Assembly: GCA_028291055.1 (NCBI GenBank) | Contig: JAQGIP010000032.1 | Span: 124,001-188,000, forward strand | Reading direction: 5' to 3' | Source of the DNA: Caulobacter sp. | GTDB lineage: Bacteria > Pseudomonadota > Alphaproteobacteria > Caulobacterales > Caulobacteraceae | Length of the DNA stretch: 64,000 bases | In this document: piece by piece, positions 39,743 to 49,483 of the stretch | Layout: every line of letters starts with the position of its first letter | Numbering within the stretch: position 1 is the stretch's first letter | Made by a program: the position numbers and the translations under genes | The notes under the pieces: model-generated | What the model saw: the letters and a program-made list of their open reading frames with translations, nothing else | Told to the model about the DNA's origin: nothing | Database searches by the model: none

Positions 39743-42255
39743 CGGAGGTCACCCGGCGTGGCCTGATCAACACCGCCGCGCTCGGCGCCGCCCTGGCCGC
39801 CGCGCCCGTGGCCAAGGCCGCCGCTCCCTCGCCCGCCCCCACGCCGGCGCCCACCGGGTCTCCACTCAGCGATCGCCTGCTGCTCGACCTCGGCTGGCGC
39901 TTCGCCCTTGGTCACGCTCAGGATCCGGCTCGCGACTTCGGCTTCGGCCTCGAACAGCGCACCTTCGCCAAGGCCGGGACCAAGGTCGCCGCCGCCGCCG
40001 CGCCCGAATTCGACGACAGCGCCTGGAGCGCCGTGCGCCTGCCCCACGACTGGGCCGTCGATCTGCCCTTCACCCAGACCGCCAACCTCGATCCCAAGCT
40101 GGAAGACGACCCCCGCGCCGCCCACGGCTTCAAGCCGCTCGGCCGCGAATACCCCGCCACCAGCGTCGGCTGGTACCGCCGAACCTTCGACCTGCCCGCC
40201 GCCGACGCCGGCAGGCGGCTGTCGCTGGAGTTCGACGGCGTCTTCCGCGACGCCCTGGTGATGGTCAACGGCTACGTCCTGCACCGCAACGAGAGCGGCT
40301 ACGCCCCCTTCCGCGTCGACTTCACCGACGTGGCCGTCATCGGGGGCAAGAACCTGATCACCGTGCGCGTCGATGCGAGCCTGGGCGAAGGCTGGTTCTA
40401 CGAGGGCGCGGGCATCTACCGCCACGTCTGGCTGATGAAGACCAATCCGCTCCACATCCCCCAGCACGGTGTCTTCGTGCGCAGTGAGGTGGCCGGCGAT
40501 GCGGCCTTGGTCAGCGTCTCCGTCGAGGTGGCCAACGAGAGCGACACGCCGCGGAATGCCGAGCTGATCGGCAGTATCTGGCACGATGACTACAGGGTCA
40601 CACGCAGCAACACCTTCTCGCCCGTCACCATCGCGCCGTGGAGCACGGTCACGATCGAACTGTCGATGAAGATCGACAATCCGACGCTTTGGTCCCCGGA
40701 TGACCCTTGGCTCTACGTCTTGGGGGTCAATCTGTTCTCCGGTGAGGTCCAGCACGACCAGCAGACCGTCCGCTTCGGCGTGCGCACCCTCCGCTTCGAC
40801 GCCGAACAGGGCTTCTTCCTCAACGGCGAGCCCGTGAAGCTCAAGGGAACCTGCAACCACCAGGACCACGCCGGCCTCGGCGTGGCGCTCCCCGATCGCA
40901 TGCACGCGTTCCGCATCGAGCGGCTGAAGGAGATGGGTTCCAACGCCTACCGCGCCGCCCACGATCCGCCCGCCCCCGAGCTGCTGGACGCCTGCGATCA
41001 GCTGGGCATGCTGGTCATCGACGAGACCCGGCGCATGTCCTCCGACCCCCAGTCCCTGGACGAACTGGAGCGGATGGTCCGGCGCGACCGCAACCGGCCG
41101 AGCGTCATCCTCTGGTCCATCGGCAACGAGGAACAAGCCCAGCAGGGCACGGAGCGCGGCGCCGCCATCGCGCGCACCATGCGCCGGCTGGTCGATCGGC
41201 TGGACGGCACACGCCCGATCACCGCCGCCCTGGACGGCGGCTGGGGCGACGGCGTCTCCAAGGTCGTCGATGTGCTGGGCTTCAACTACCGCACCGACAA
41301 GATGGAAGCCTATCACCGCCGCGTGCCGGGCCAGCCGATCATCGGCACCGAAACCGGCAGCACCGTCTCCACGCGCGGAGCCTACATCCACGATGATGCC
41401 AAGTATGTGGTCGTGGCCTATGACCGCGAACACCCCTGGTGGGCGTCCACGGCCGAGGAATGGTGGACCATCGCCGCCACCCGCCCCTACATCGCCGGCG
41501 GCTTCATCTGGACCGGCTTCGACTATCGCGGCGAGCCCACCCCCTTCAACAAGTGGCCCTCCGTCGCCTCCTACTTCGGCGTCATGGACAGCTGCGGGTT
41601 CGCCAAGGACAACTACCACTACTACCGCGCCTGGTGGCGGCCCGAGCCGGCCCTGCACCTGCTGCCCCACTGGACCTGGCCGGGGCGCGAGGGCCAGGAG
41701 ATCGAGGTCTGGGCCCACTCCAACCTCGACCGCGTCGAGCTCTTCCTCAACGGCCGCCCCCTCGGCGCGCGCGACGTGGCCCGTAACCGCCATGTCGAAT
41801 GGCGCGTGGCCTACCAGCCCGGCGTGCTGGAGGCCCGGGGCTGGAAGGACGGGCGCATGGTCCTGACCGAGCGGCGCGAAACCGCCGGGCCAGCGGCGCG
41901 CATCGTGCTGACCCCGGACCGCCAACTCATCTCAGCCGACAGCGAGGACGTCAGCGTCATCGAGGCCCACATCGTCGACGCCAAGGGCCGCCCGGTTCCC
42001 GACGCCGGCCACCCGATCACCTTCATGCTCACCGGCGACGCCGCCCTGATCGGCGTGGGCAATGGCGACCCCACCAGCCTGGAGCCCGACAAGGCCGCCT
42101 CGCGCCGCGCTTTCAACGGCCTGGCCATGGCCATCCTCCAGGCCGGCGGCGCGCCCGGCCCGATCCGCGTCTTGGCCACCTCGCCCGGCCTCAAGCCGGG
42201 GTTGGCGATCCTTCAAGCCGAGTCGCGCGGGTCACGCTTCGTCCCCGGCATGTGA
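39739..42255 (+). CDS. GH2 beta-galactosidase
   Basis: Tat-like signal (TRRGLINTAALGAALAAAPVAKA); GH2 jelly roll (DSAWSAVRLPHDWAVDLPF), KLKGTCNHQDHAGLG, RDRNRPSVILWSIGNEEQ; ATGA overlap with GH53. Confidence 0.94.
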   Translation: MTEVTRRGLINTAALGAALAAAPVAKAAAPSPAPTPAPTGSPLSDRLLLDLGWRFALGHAQDPARDFGFGLEQRTFAKAGTKVAAAAAPEFDDSAWSAVRLPHDWAVDLPFTQTANLDPKLEDDPRAAHGFKPLGREYPATSVGWYRRTFDLPAADAGRRLSLEFDGVFRDALVMVNGYVLHRNESGYAPFRVDFTDVAVIGGKNLITVRVDASLGEGWFYEGAGIYRHVWLMKTNPLHIPQHGVFVRSEVAGDAALVSVSVEVANESDTPRNAELIGSIWHDDYRVTRSNTFSPVTIAPWSTVTIELSMKIDNPTLWSPDDPWLYVLGVNLFSGEVQHDQQTVRFGVRTLRFDAEQGFFLNGEPVKLKGTCNHQDHAGLGVALPDRMHAFRIERLKEMGSNAYRAAHDPPAPELLDACDQLGMLVIDETRRMSSDPQSLDELERMVRRDRNRPSVILWSIGNEEQAQQGTERGAAIARTMRRLVDRLDGTRPITAALDGGWGDGVSKVVDVLGFNYRTDKMEAYHRRVPGQPIIGTETGSTVSTRGAYIHDDAKYVVVAYDREHPWWASTAEEWWTIAATRPYIAGGFIWTGFDYRGEPTPFNKWPSVASYFGVMDSCGFAKDNYHYYRAWWRPEPALHLLPHWTWPGREGQEIEVWAHSNLDRVELFLNGRPLGARDVARNRHVEWRVAYQPGVLEARGWKDGRMVLTERRETAGPAARIVLTPDRQLISADSEDVSVIEAHIVDAKGRPVPDAGHPITFMLTGDAALIGVGNGDPTSLEPDKAASRRAFNGLAMAILQAGGAPGPIRVLATSPGLKPGLAILQAESRGSRFVPGM

Positions 42256-42262
42256 ACCCCAC

Positions 42263-42277
42263 GACAAGCAGCTTGTC
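42263..42277. promoter_or_regulatory. Perfect palindrome GACAAGC-A-GCTTGTC between GH2 and enoyl-CoA hydratase
   Basis: 7+1+7 inverted repeat 7 bp after the GH2 stop; either an operator or an RNA hairpin. Confidence 0.4.
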
Positions 42278-42358
42278 CGCCGCCACGCCCCTTGCCGGTG
42301 GCGGCCCGCCCCGCCCCGCGCCAACCTTCGCCGCACGCCCGCTACGAAGGAACCCGCC

Positions 42359-43198
42359 ATGCTCGAAGGCGCCTATGCCGGATTTGACCTGAAGATCGAG
42401 GGTCCGGGGATCGCGGTGATCACCTTCAACCGCCCCGAGCGGCTGAACAGCTTCAACATCGCCATGAAGCGCGACCTGATCGAAGCGGTCACCCAGCTTC
42501 AGTATGACGACGACAGCAAGGTCGTCCTTTTCACCGGCCAGGGCCGCGCCTTCAGCTCCGGCGACGACGTCGGCGGCGCCTTCAACGAGGACCACTGGAG
42601 GGACGCCCGCTCCAACCCGGTCATCAAGGGCCGCCACGACGCCCTGGGCACCTACAGCTCCATGCGCACCATATCCCAGGGGCTGACCCGGGCCGTGCGC
42701 AACCTCGACAAGATCACCATCGCGGCCATCAACGGCGCGGCCGTGCAGTCCGGCTTCTCCCTCGCCCTGGCCTGCGACTTCCGCCTCAGCGTGCCCGACG
42801 CCAAGCTGGGCAGCGGCACCATGCGCATGGCCTTCCTGCCCGACGAGGGCGGCCACCATCTGATCGTGCGCATGCTGGGCGTCGCCCGCGCCAAGGACTT
42901 CCTGCTTCGCGGCCGCATCGTCGATGGCCGCCAGGCGCTGGAGATGGGCCTGGTCAGCGACCTGGCCGAACCGGACCAGTTGATGGAGCGCGCCATGGCG
43001 CTCGCCACCGAACTGGCCGAGGGGCCGCAAGTGGCCCTGCGCATGCTCAAGCACGCCATCGACAACGCCGACGACCTGACCTTCGAACAGGCGGGCATGG
43101 ATATCGCGGTGCGCACCGCCGTGTCGGACCATCATCCGGATGCGAAGGAAGGCTGGCGGGCCTTCGCCGAGAAGCGCAAGCCGAAGTTCACGGGGTGA
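42359..43198 (+). CDS. Enoyl-CoA hydratase/isomerase family
   Basis: IAVITFNRPERLNSFNIAMKRDLIEAV; LFTGQGRAFSSGDDVGG; AAINGAAVQSGFSLALACDFRLS. Confidence 0.92.
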   Translation: MLEGAYAGFDLKIEGPGIAVITFNRPERLNSFNIAMKRDLIEAVTQLQYDDDSKVVLFTGQGRAFSSGDDVGGAFNEDHWRDARSNPVIKGRHDALGTYSSMRTISQGLTRAVRNLDKITIAAINGAAVQSGFSLALACDFRLSVPDAKLGSGTMRMAFLPDEGGHHLIVRMLGVARAKDFLLRGRIVDGRQALEMGLVSDLAEPDQLMERAMALATELAEGPQVALRMLKHAIDNADDLTFEQAGMDIAVRTAVSDHHPDAKEGWRAFAEKRKPKFTG

Positions 43199-43311
43199 GG
43201 CGACGAAGCGTCCGATCCCCATGATGAGAGGGAGGAAACCGGGCGGGTAACCGGTTGAGCGACAACAGCTAGTTCACGATAGGCGCGTACCATGGGTATG
43301 TCCCGGCCCCC

Positions 43312-44979
43312 TCACCCCTCGTCCCACTCCATCGCCGCCGCGCGCAGCCGGGCCTTGTCCACCTTGCCGGAATGGGTGCGCGGCAGGTCTTCGTCGGCGC
43401 GGATATAGAGGCGTTTGGGGACCTTGTAGGACGACAGCGCGGCCTTCAGCTCCGCCTTGATCGCCGCCGCGTCCAGCGTCTCGCCGGGCGCCGGCACGAC
43501 CACTCCGGCCACCACCTCGCCGCGCAGCTCATCCGCCATCCCGAACACCACCGCCTCGCGCAGCCGCCCGGTCTTCATCAGCGCCAGCTCGACCTCGCGC
43601 GGCGACACGTTGGCCCCGGTGGTCTTGATCATCTCGAACCGGCGCCCCTGGAACCACAGGAAGCCGTCCTCGTCCTCGCGACAGAGGTCGCCGGTGGCGA
43701 AGAAGCCGTCGGCGGTGAAGCAGTCGCGGCGCTCCCGTCCGTAATAGCCCTGCATCAGGCTGTGGCCGCGCAGCTGCAGCTCGCCGACCTCGCCGCGCGG
43801 CAACGGCGCGCCGGTCTCGCGGTCGACGATGCGGCGTTCCACCCCAGGTAACGTCAGGCCCATGGAGCCCGCCTTGCCCGGCGGCGCGGGCTCGTCCAGC
43901 GGCCACAGGCTGTGCATGCCGAAGGTCTCGGTCATGCCGAAGACGCCGCCCATCCGCTCGGCCGGCGGGATGACCCGGCCGCTCCGCTCGCGCGGTTCGA
44001 ACAGGCCCCAGCGCACGCCGCTCAGGTCGCGACCCTCGGCGGCGGCCGCCTCGATGACGCCCTTGGCCTGGGCCGGCCACATCGCCACGCGGTTGACGCC
44101 CTCGCGCTCGAACATCGCCGCGAGATCCGCAGCCTTCGGCGAGGCCGAACAGACGCTGCAGCCGCCGGTGAACAGGATTGGCAGCAGGTTCACGTTCAGC
44201 CCGCCGATCCAGAAGAAGGGATGGCCGCTGTAGGCGCGGTCGTCGATGCGCCAGTCGTAGTGCGGCAGGAACTGCCAGGTCGCGCGCGCCGCCGCGCCAT
44301 GGCTATGCACCACGGCCTTGGGCTCGGCCGTCGAGCCGGAGGTGCAGATGGTGATCAGGCTGTCGTCCGGCGTCACCGCCGCCTCGACGGCGGCCAGCAG
44401 GGCTGCATCGAAGGCCGGATACGCCCTGGCGGCGGCGACCAGATCGTGCGGCCCCTTCATCGCCCAAGGCCGGTCGCAGTCGCCCCACACGATGATGTGG
44501 CGCAGATACGGGTGGCTGGGCAGCGTCAGGTCCGGCGAGGTCGCCTGGGCCAACCCCGGCACGGCGCGCTCGAGACGCTCTATATAGTCGGCGCCGAGAT
44601 AGGCGGCGCCGACCAGCAGCACGCCGACGTCGTTGTGGCGCAGGCCCCAGGACAGCTCCGGCGCCTGGAAGAAGGTCGACAGCGCCACGGTCAGCGCCCC
44701 CGTCCGCGCCGAGGCGAACCAGCCCACGATCCAGTCGGGGCCATTGGGCATCAGCAGGGCGACCCGCGAGCCCTTGCCTACGCCCAGCGCCAGCAGCCCG
44801 CGCGCCCACAGCGCCGATTCCTCTTCGGCCTGGGAATAGGTCACCCGCCGCTCGCCCAGCGCCGCCAGTTCGCGCGGGCCGTATTGGCGGGCGGCCGAAC
44901 GGATCAGGTTGGGCAGCGTCGGCGCCCTGGCCTCGCCGTCGGGCATCGGAACGGTGGTGGCGATCTCCGCCGGGATCAT
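43312..44979 (-). CDS. AMP-dependent acyl-CoA synthetase/ligase
   Basis: ATG 44979 (MIPAEIATTVPMPDGEARAPTLPNLIRSAARQYGPRELAALGERRVTYSQAE); TICTSGSTAEPKAVVHSHGA; TGDLCREDEDGFLWFQGRRFEMIKTTGANVSPREVE. Confidence 0.92.
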   Translation of the reverse strand: MIPAEIATTVPMPDGEARAPTLPNLIRSAARQYGPRELAALGERRVTYSQAEEESALWARGLLALGVGKGSRVALLMPNGPDWIVGWFASARTGALTVALSTFFQAPELSWGLRHNDVGVLLVGAAYLGADYIERLERAVPGLAQATSPDLTLPSHPYLRHIIVWGDCDRPWAMKGPHDLVAAARAYPAFDAALLAAVEAAVTPDDSLITICTSGSTAEPKAVVHSHGAAARATWQFLPHYDWRIDDRAYSGHPFFWIGGLNVNLLPILFTGGCSVCSASPKAADLAAMFEREGVNRVAMWPAQAKGVIEAAAAEGRDLSGVRWGLFEPRERSGRVIPPAERMGGVFGMTETFGMHSLWPLDEPAPPGKAGSMGLTLPGVERRIVDRETGAPLPRGEVGELQLRGHSLMQGYYGRERRDCFTADGFFATGDLCREDEDGFLWFQGRRFEMIKTTGANVSPREVELALMKTGRLREAVVFGMADELRGEVVAGVVVPAPGETLDAAAIKAELKAALSSYKVPKRLYIRADEDLPRTHSGKVDKARLRAAAMEWDEG

Positions 44980-46016
44980 CAGGTCAGGGCGGGATCGAGA
45001 TGCCGCGCCATTCCCGGCGTCTTGGCCGCCCCGCCCTTGCGCCGCGCGGCCTCGCGCAACGCCGGCGTATCGGGCGTACGCGGCGCCTCCACCGGCCCCC
45101 ACAGCAGGTCGGCGATCTCGTGCGCCGCGCCGTTGGCGCCGCCCAGTTCCGATTGCAGCGCCCGGAACCGGTAGGTCCAGAAGTGCAGCTTGTGCTCGTT
45201 GGTCACGCCCATGCCGCCGTTGAACTGGTGCAGGTCGAAGGTCAGCTTCTGGATGTGCTGCTGGGCGAAACAGGCGGCAGCCGAGGCGTCCATGGGGTCG
45301 CCGCTCCAGGCGGCCTTCATGGCCAGATAGTGGGTGGCCCTGGCGATCTGGTGGCACTGGGCGAGCCGGTGCTGCACCGCCTGATAGGTCCCAAGCGTGG
45401 TGCCGAACATGCGCCGCTGCTTCACATAGTCGACCGTGAAATCCACCGCCGTGCGCATCAGGCCCGCACATTCGGCGGCCAGCGCCACGCGCGACCACTG
45501 ACGGAACGGCGCGACCGCCGCCTTGCCCAGCCGCTGCGCCTTCGACAGGTCGGGCGGGGTGATGAAGCGGCCGTAGGGGTAGGCATAGATGGTGTCGACC
45601 GCCTCGACGTTGGCGGCCTCGACCGCGATCACCAGGATGTCGTCGCCCACGTCCATCAGCGCGGTCTTGGCCACGTTCAGATACCGCTGCGCCTTGCCGA
45701 GATCACCGCTGATCAGGACGATCGGCCGGGGCAGGATGGCGTCGGTGATGTGGGGCGCGATCAAGGCCGAGGCGCCCACCTCCACGCTGACCGGCGCGGT
45801 CGCCGCCTCCGCGATCACCAGGGCGGCCTCCAGCGCGCCCATGCCCGGCGTGCGCACCGCGTCGAGGAAGCCGTTGGTCAGCAGCTGGTTGTCGAGGTCG
45901 AGCGAATAGAAGCTGCGGTCGCGGCGGTGCTCGCTGGGCAGTTCGCGATAGCGGTCCAGGATCGACTGCAGAGCCGAAATCAGCATGCTCTGGTCTTCGT
46001 TGAGTTCGAGATCCAT
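44979..46016 (-). CDS. Acyl-CoA dehydrogenase family (small subunit type)
   Basis: MDLELNEDQSMLISALQSILDRYRELP...; FDLHQFNGGMGVTNEHKLHFW C-terminal FAD/dimer motif; 1-bp overlap with the ligase start. Confidence 0.85.
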   Translation of the reverse strand: MDLELNEDQSMLISALQSILDRYRELPSEHRRDRSFYSLDLDNQLLTNGFLDAVRTPGMGALEAALVIAEAATAPVSVEVGASALIAPHITDAILPRPIVLISGDLGKAQRYLNVAKTALMDVGDDILVIAVEAANVEAVDTIYAYPYGRFITPPDLSKAQRLGKAAVAPFRQWSRVALAAECAGLMRTAVDFTVDYVKQRRMFGTTLGTYQAVQHRLAQCHQIARATHYLAMKAAWSGDPMDASAAACFAQQHIQKLTFDLHQFNGGMGVTNEHKLHFWTYRFRALQSELGGANGAAHEIADLLWGPVEAPRTPDTPALREAARRKGGAAKTPGMARHLDPALT

Positions 46017-46020
46017 CGTT

Positions 46021-47160
46021 CTACCTCCCGCGCGGCAGGGTGAGACCGCGTTGGGCGATCAGGTCGAGTTGCAGCTCATAGGTCCCCGCCGCGATCGTGG
46101 CCGGGATGTTGTGGCGGTAGAAGAGTTCCAGATACCGCTCGCCGCCCGACAGGCAGTCGGGCAGGTATTCCATCAGGAAGTTCATCAGCTCGCAGCAGGC
46201 GTCGGCCGCCGTGATGCGCTGGACATTGGGGTCGGTCGTATCGGGCGTGCGCTTCACCCGCTGGTCGACCACGAGGTAGGTCAGCACCCGCGCCGCCTCG
46301 AACTTCGAGACGATGCGGCCGGCATGGGCGCGTACCATCGGGTCGTCGAAGCGCCCCTCGGCCTGCAGCTGCGCCACCGCCGTATCGAGCACCTTGCGCC
46401 CCCAGTGGTAGCGCGGCAGACCGACCCGCTCGTAGCTGAGCGCGTAGGTGATCACCTCCCAGCCCTTGCCCTCCTCGCCGACCAGGTTGCCCAGCGGAAC
46501 CTCGACGTCCTCGAAGAAGACCTCGTTTAAGTGCCCGTATTCGGGAAGCCCCGGGAAGGGCACGACGGAAACGCCCTTCGAATTCATCGGCACGAGGAAG
46601 CAGGAGATGGCCTTGCGTTCCGGCCCCGTGCGGGCCAGCAGGAAGCACCAGTCGGCCTTGTAGGAATAGGAGGTCCAGATCTTCATGCCGTTGATCAGGT
46701 AGTGGTCGCCGATCCGCTCGGCCTTTGTCTGCAGGGCGGCCAGGTCGGTGCCGGCCTGGGGCTCGGAGAAGCCCTGGCACCAGATCACCTCGCCCGTGGC
46801 GATGCGGCTCAAATGCTCGGCCTTCTGCTCGGCGGTGCCGAAGCGCATCAGGGCCGGGCCGATCCAGTTGACGTTCATGTACTGAGGGCCGCGCGGCTCG
46901 CCCCAGCTCCACAGCTCCTCGGCCAGGATGAACTGCTCCCAAGGCTCGCCGTCGCGCCCGCCGTATTCGGCCGGCCATTGCGGCGTCAGCAGGCCGGCCT
47001 TGGCCAGCTTGGGGCAGAAGATGCGCGCATAGTCGATCTGCTGGGGCGAGCCCAGCCCGTGACAGTAGGTGTCGAACCAGTCGTCGGGCAGGTTGTCTTC
47101 GAGGAAGGTCGCGACCTGCTCGCGGTAGCGCTGTTGCGATTCCGTCCAGGCGAATTCCAT
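46021..47160 (-). CDS. Acyl-CoA dehydrogenase family (large subunit type)
   Basis: MEFAWTESQQRYREQVATFLEDNLPDDW; WCQGFSEPQAGTDLAALQTKAERIGDHYLINGMKIWTSYSYKADWCFLLART. Confidence 0.92.
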   Translation of the reverse strand: MEFAWTESQQRYREQVATFLEDNLPDDWFDTYCHGLGSPQQIDYARIFCPKLAKAGLLTPQWPAEYGGRDGEPWEQFILAEELWSWGEPRGPQYMNVNWIGPALMRFGTAEQKAEHLSRIATGEVIWCQGFSEPQAGTDLAALQTKAERIGDHYLINGMKIWTSYSYKADWCFLLARTGPERKAISCFLVPMNSKGVSVVPFPGLPEYGHLNEVFFEDVEVPLGNLVGEEGKGWEVITYALSYERVGLPRYHWGRKVLDTAVAQLQAEGRFDDPMVRAHAGRIVSKFEAARVLTYLVVDQRVKRTPDTTDPNVQRITAADACCELMNFLMEYLPDCLSGGERYLELFYRHNIPATIAAGTYELQLDLIAQRGLTLPRGR

Positions 47161-47260
47161 GGCGCGTCTCCCGGCTGACTGTCCGCCCTCGTTGGACGCG
47201 GGGCGGTATCGCAAGCTACGGCGAGGCCGGCCGGGGATCGTGATCGACTTTGTCGGTTCA

Positions 47261-47278
47261 CATATCGGTTTTGATATG
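47261..47278. promoter_or_regulatory. LysR-type operator candidate CATATC-N6-GATATG
   Basis: Perfect 6-6-6 inverted repeat in the divergent ACAD/LysR intergenic region; contains a T-N11-A pattern. Confidence 0.6.
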
Positions 47279-47290
47279 CAAGCGTGATGC

Positions 47291-48211
47291 ATGTCCGGCG
47301 ACCTGCAACTCTGGAAGGCCTTCCTGGCGGCGAGCCAGACCCTGTCCTTCACCCGCGCCGCCGAACGGCTGGGCATTTCCCAGCCACGCCTGTCGCTGCT
47401 GATCCGCCAATTGGAGGACCGGCTGGGCCTGCGCCTGTTCGAGCGCAGCCATCGCCGCGTCGAACTGACCAGCGAGGGCGAGCGGCTGCACGAGAAGGCC
47501 GAGGCCCTGGTCGGGGCCTATCGCGGCCTGGACGATACGGTCTGGGAGCTGCGCCAGATGGGCCGCACACGCCTGCGCCTGGGCTCGCCCCGCTATACGC
47601 TGGAGATCCCCGAGCGCCTGGACTTCATGGGCGACTTCCATGAGCAGCGGCCCTCGGTGAAGCTGGAGATCGACAGCAACGGCAACAGCCCGCCCCTGCT
47701 GGAGCGGCTGCGCGCAGGCGAACTCGACCTGGTGTTCGCCACCGAGCCCTTCGACGAGACCGGACTGATCACCGTGCCCTTCGCGGCCTGCCGCACCCTG
47801 GTGGTGATCCCCGCCGAGGACCCGGCCGCCTCCATGGTCCAGATCCCGTTGGCCATGGTGGCCGGCAAGACCATGGCCACCTACCCGGTCGACGTCGGCG
47901 CGGCCTACTACGAGGCCTGGTTCGGTCCGCTGGAGAAGGCGGGCGCCACCCTGGTCCAGGCCCACGACGATCATCCGGCCAGCCTGTTGAAGTTCGCCGC
48001 CCGTCACCGGTATTGGACGGTCGCCCACGAATGGGCCGGCCACGAGGTGCGCGTCGATCCGGAAGACCGCATGGTGCTGCGCCGGCTGGTGGCGGGCGAG
48101 GCCGCGCGGATCTCCATCCTGCTGACCCGGCGCGCCGGCCCCCTGCCCCCGGCCGCCCAGGCGCTGTGGGACATGGCCGTGGCGCGGCACGATCGCCGGG
48201 CGTCGGCCTAA
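47291..48211 (+). CDS. LysR-family transcriptional regulator
   Basis: LQLWKAFLAASQTLSFTRAAERLGISQPRLSLLIRQLEDRLGLRLFERSHRRVELTSEGERL; divergent from the ACAD operon. Confidence 0.93.
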   Translation: MSGDLQLWKAFLAASQTLSFTRAAERLGISQPRLSLLIRQLEDRLGLRLFERSHRRVELTSEGERLHEKAEALVGAYRGLDDTVWELRQMGRTRLRLGSPRYTLEIPERLDFMGDFHEQRPSVKLEIDSNGNSPPLLERLRAGELDLVFATEPFDETGLITVPFAACRTLVVIPAEDPAASMVQIPLAMVAGKTMATYPVDVGAAYYEAWFGPLEKAGATLVQAHDDHPASLLKFAARHRYWTVAHEWAGHEVRVDPEDRMVLRRLVAGEAARISILLTRRAGPLPPAAQALWDMAVARHDRRASA

Positions 48212-48467
48212 GCGATTTGGGGAGCCGATCCTCAACCGCGAATGGGGCCTCACGTACGCATAGGCGCACTCGCGTAGTTATTCACCCCGCGAAGCATTCA
48301 ATCACAACCAATACGTTTGGATTGTTTCGTAATCTACACGTAAGGGCACCGACCAACCACGACGACTTGACGAAAGCCCACTTCGGAGAGATTAATATTG
48401 CACGCGGCCGACCTGCAATTGAGCCGCATTGCCCATTTTCCGGTCAGCGGAAAGCGGGCGGAGGAGA

Positions 48468-49433
48468 ATGAACATGGACCGTTTCAGCGAGATGGAAGTC
48501 TTCGCTCGGGTGGTGGAGGACGGCGCCTTTTCGTCGGCCGCTCGCACCCTCAACCTCACCCCCTCGGGCGTCAGCAAGCTGATCGCGCGGCTCGAAGACC
48601 GTCTGGGCACGCTGCTGTTCAAGCGCAATTCCCGCAGCATGGCGCTGACCGCCGAAGGCCAAGCCTACTATGAGCGGGTGCTGGAGGTGCTGGCCGCGCT
48701 CGGCGAGGCCGAGGCGAGCGTCAGCAGCGCGGCGAGAGACAGCTCCGGCGTGCTTCGCGTCTACACGACGCTGAGCCTGGCCTGCCATCAGATAGCGCCC
48801 CTAATGCCCGAATTTCATGAGCGTTTTCCGAATATGCAAGTGGAGTTCCACACCGGCTCCGGACCGCTGCGCAGCCTGGATAGCGCCATGGACCTGGCCA
48901 TCTATCCCTATGACATGCAGGACTGCTCCATGGTCGCCCGGCGCATCGCCGCGACGCGGTGGCTGCTGGTCGCCTCGCCCGAATACCTGGCCAAGCACGG
49001 CACGCCCACCTCACCGGCTGAACTCGCCGACCACACCTGCATGAACTTCGCCATGGAAGTGCCCTGCAACAACTGGCCGGTCTGGGACGCCCAGGAAGAG
49101 AAGTTCACCCGCTTCCAGGCCACCCCCGCCACCGCCGCAACCGACGCGGAGATGCTGCTGCACATGGCCCGGGCCGGCGCCGGCATCGTAAGAATGCACG
49201 ACTACCACGTCTCGCGAGATCTTGCGGAAGGCCGGCTGGTCAAGTTGTTCTTTAATGATCAGGACAATCACAAACAGAACATCTACGCCATCTACCAGAG
49301 CCGCCGTCACCTGGCGCCCCGCGCCCGGATCTTCCTCGACTTCCTGGAAGAAAAGTTCGCCCCCTTCCGGGATTCATGGGAACTGCCGGCCGTGACGCCG
49401 GAGCCCGCGCGGCGGCTGGCGCGGGTGGCTTAG
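48468..49433 (+). CDS. LysR-family transcriptional regulator
   Basis: MNMDRFSEMEVFARVVEDGAFSSAARTLNLTPSGVSKLIARLEDRLGTLLFKRNSRSMALTAEGQAYYERV. Confidence 0.93.
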   Translation: MNMDRFSEMEVFARVVEDGAFSSAARTLNLTPSGVSKLIARLEDRLGTLLFKRNSRSMALTAEGQAYYERVLEVLAALGEAEASVSSAARDSSGVLRVYTTLSLACHQIAPLMPEFHERFPNMQVEFHTGSGPLRSLDSAMDLAIYPYDMQDCSMVARRIAATRWLLVASPEYLAKHGTPTSPAELADHTCMNFAMEVPCNNWPVWDAQEEKFTRFQATPATAATDAEMLLHMARAGAGIVRMHDYHVSRDLAEGRLVKLFFNDQDNHKQNIYAIYQSRRHLAPRARIFLDFLEEKFAPFRDSWELPAVTPEPARRLARVA

Positions 49434-49444
49434 GCCTCCTTAAA

Positions 49445-49476
49445 CCGCTCGTCCCCACGCAGGCGGGGACGAGCGG
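49445..49476. terminator. Bidirectional hairpin between convergent LysR and ACAD genes
   Basis: CCGCTCGTCCCC-ACGCAGGC-GGGGACGAGCGG, perfect 12-bp arms; shares the CGCAGGCGGGGA core with the repeat at 33248. Confidence 0.6.
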
Positions 49477-49483
49477 AGTTAGG

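Noticed and set aside
39586-41925. 779-aa minus-strand ORF
   Set aside because: Antisense of GH2; shadow ORF.
48300-48345. AT-richer segment with an imperfect CCAATACGTTTGG palindrome upstream of LysR 48468
   Set aside because: Imperfect and single copy; probably the ordinary promoter region of the regulator, insufficient support for an operator call.
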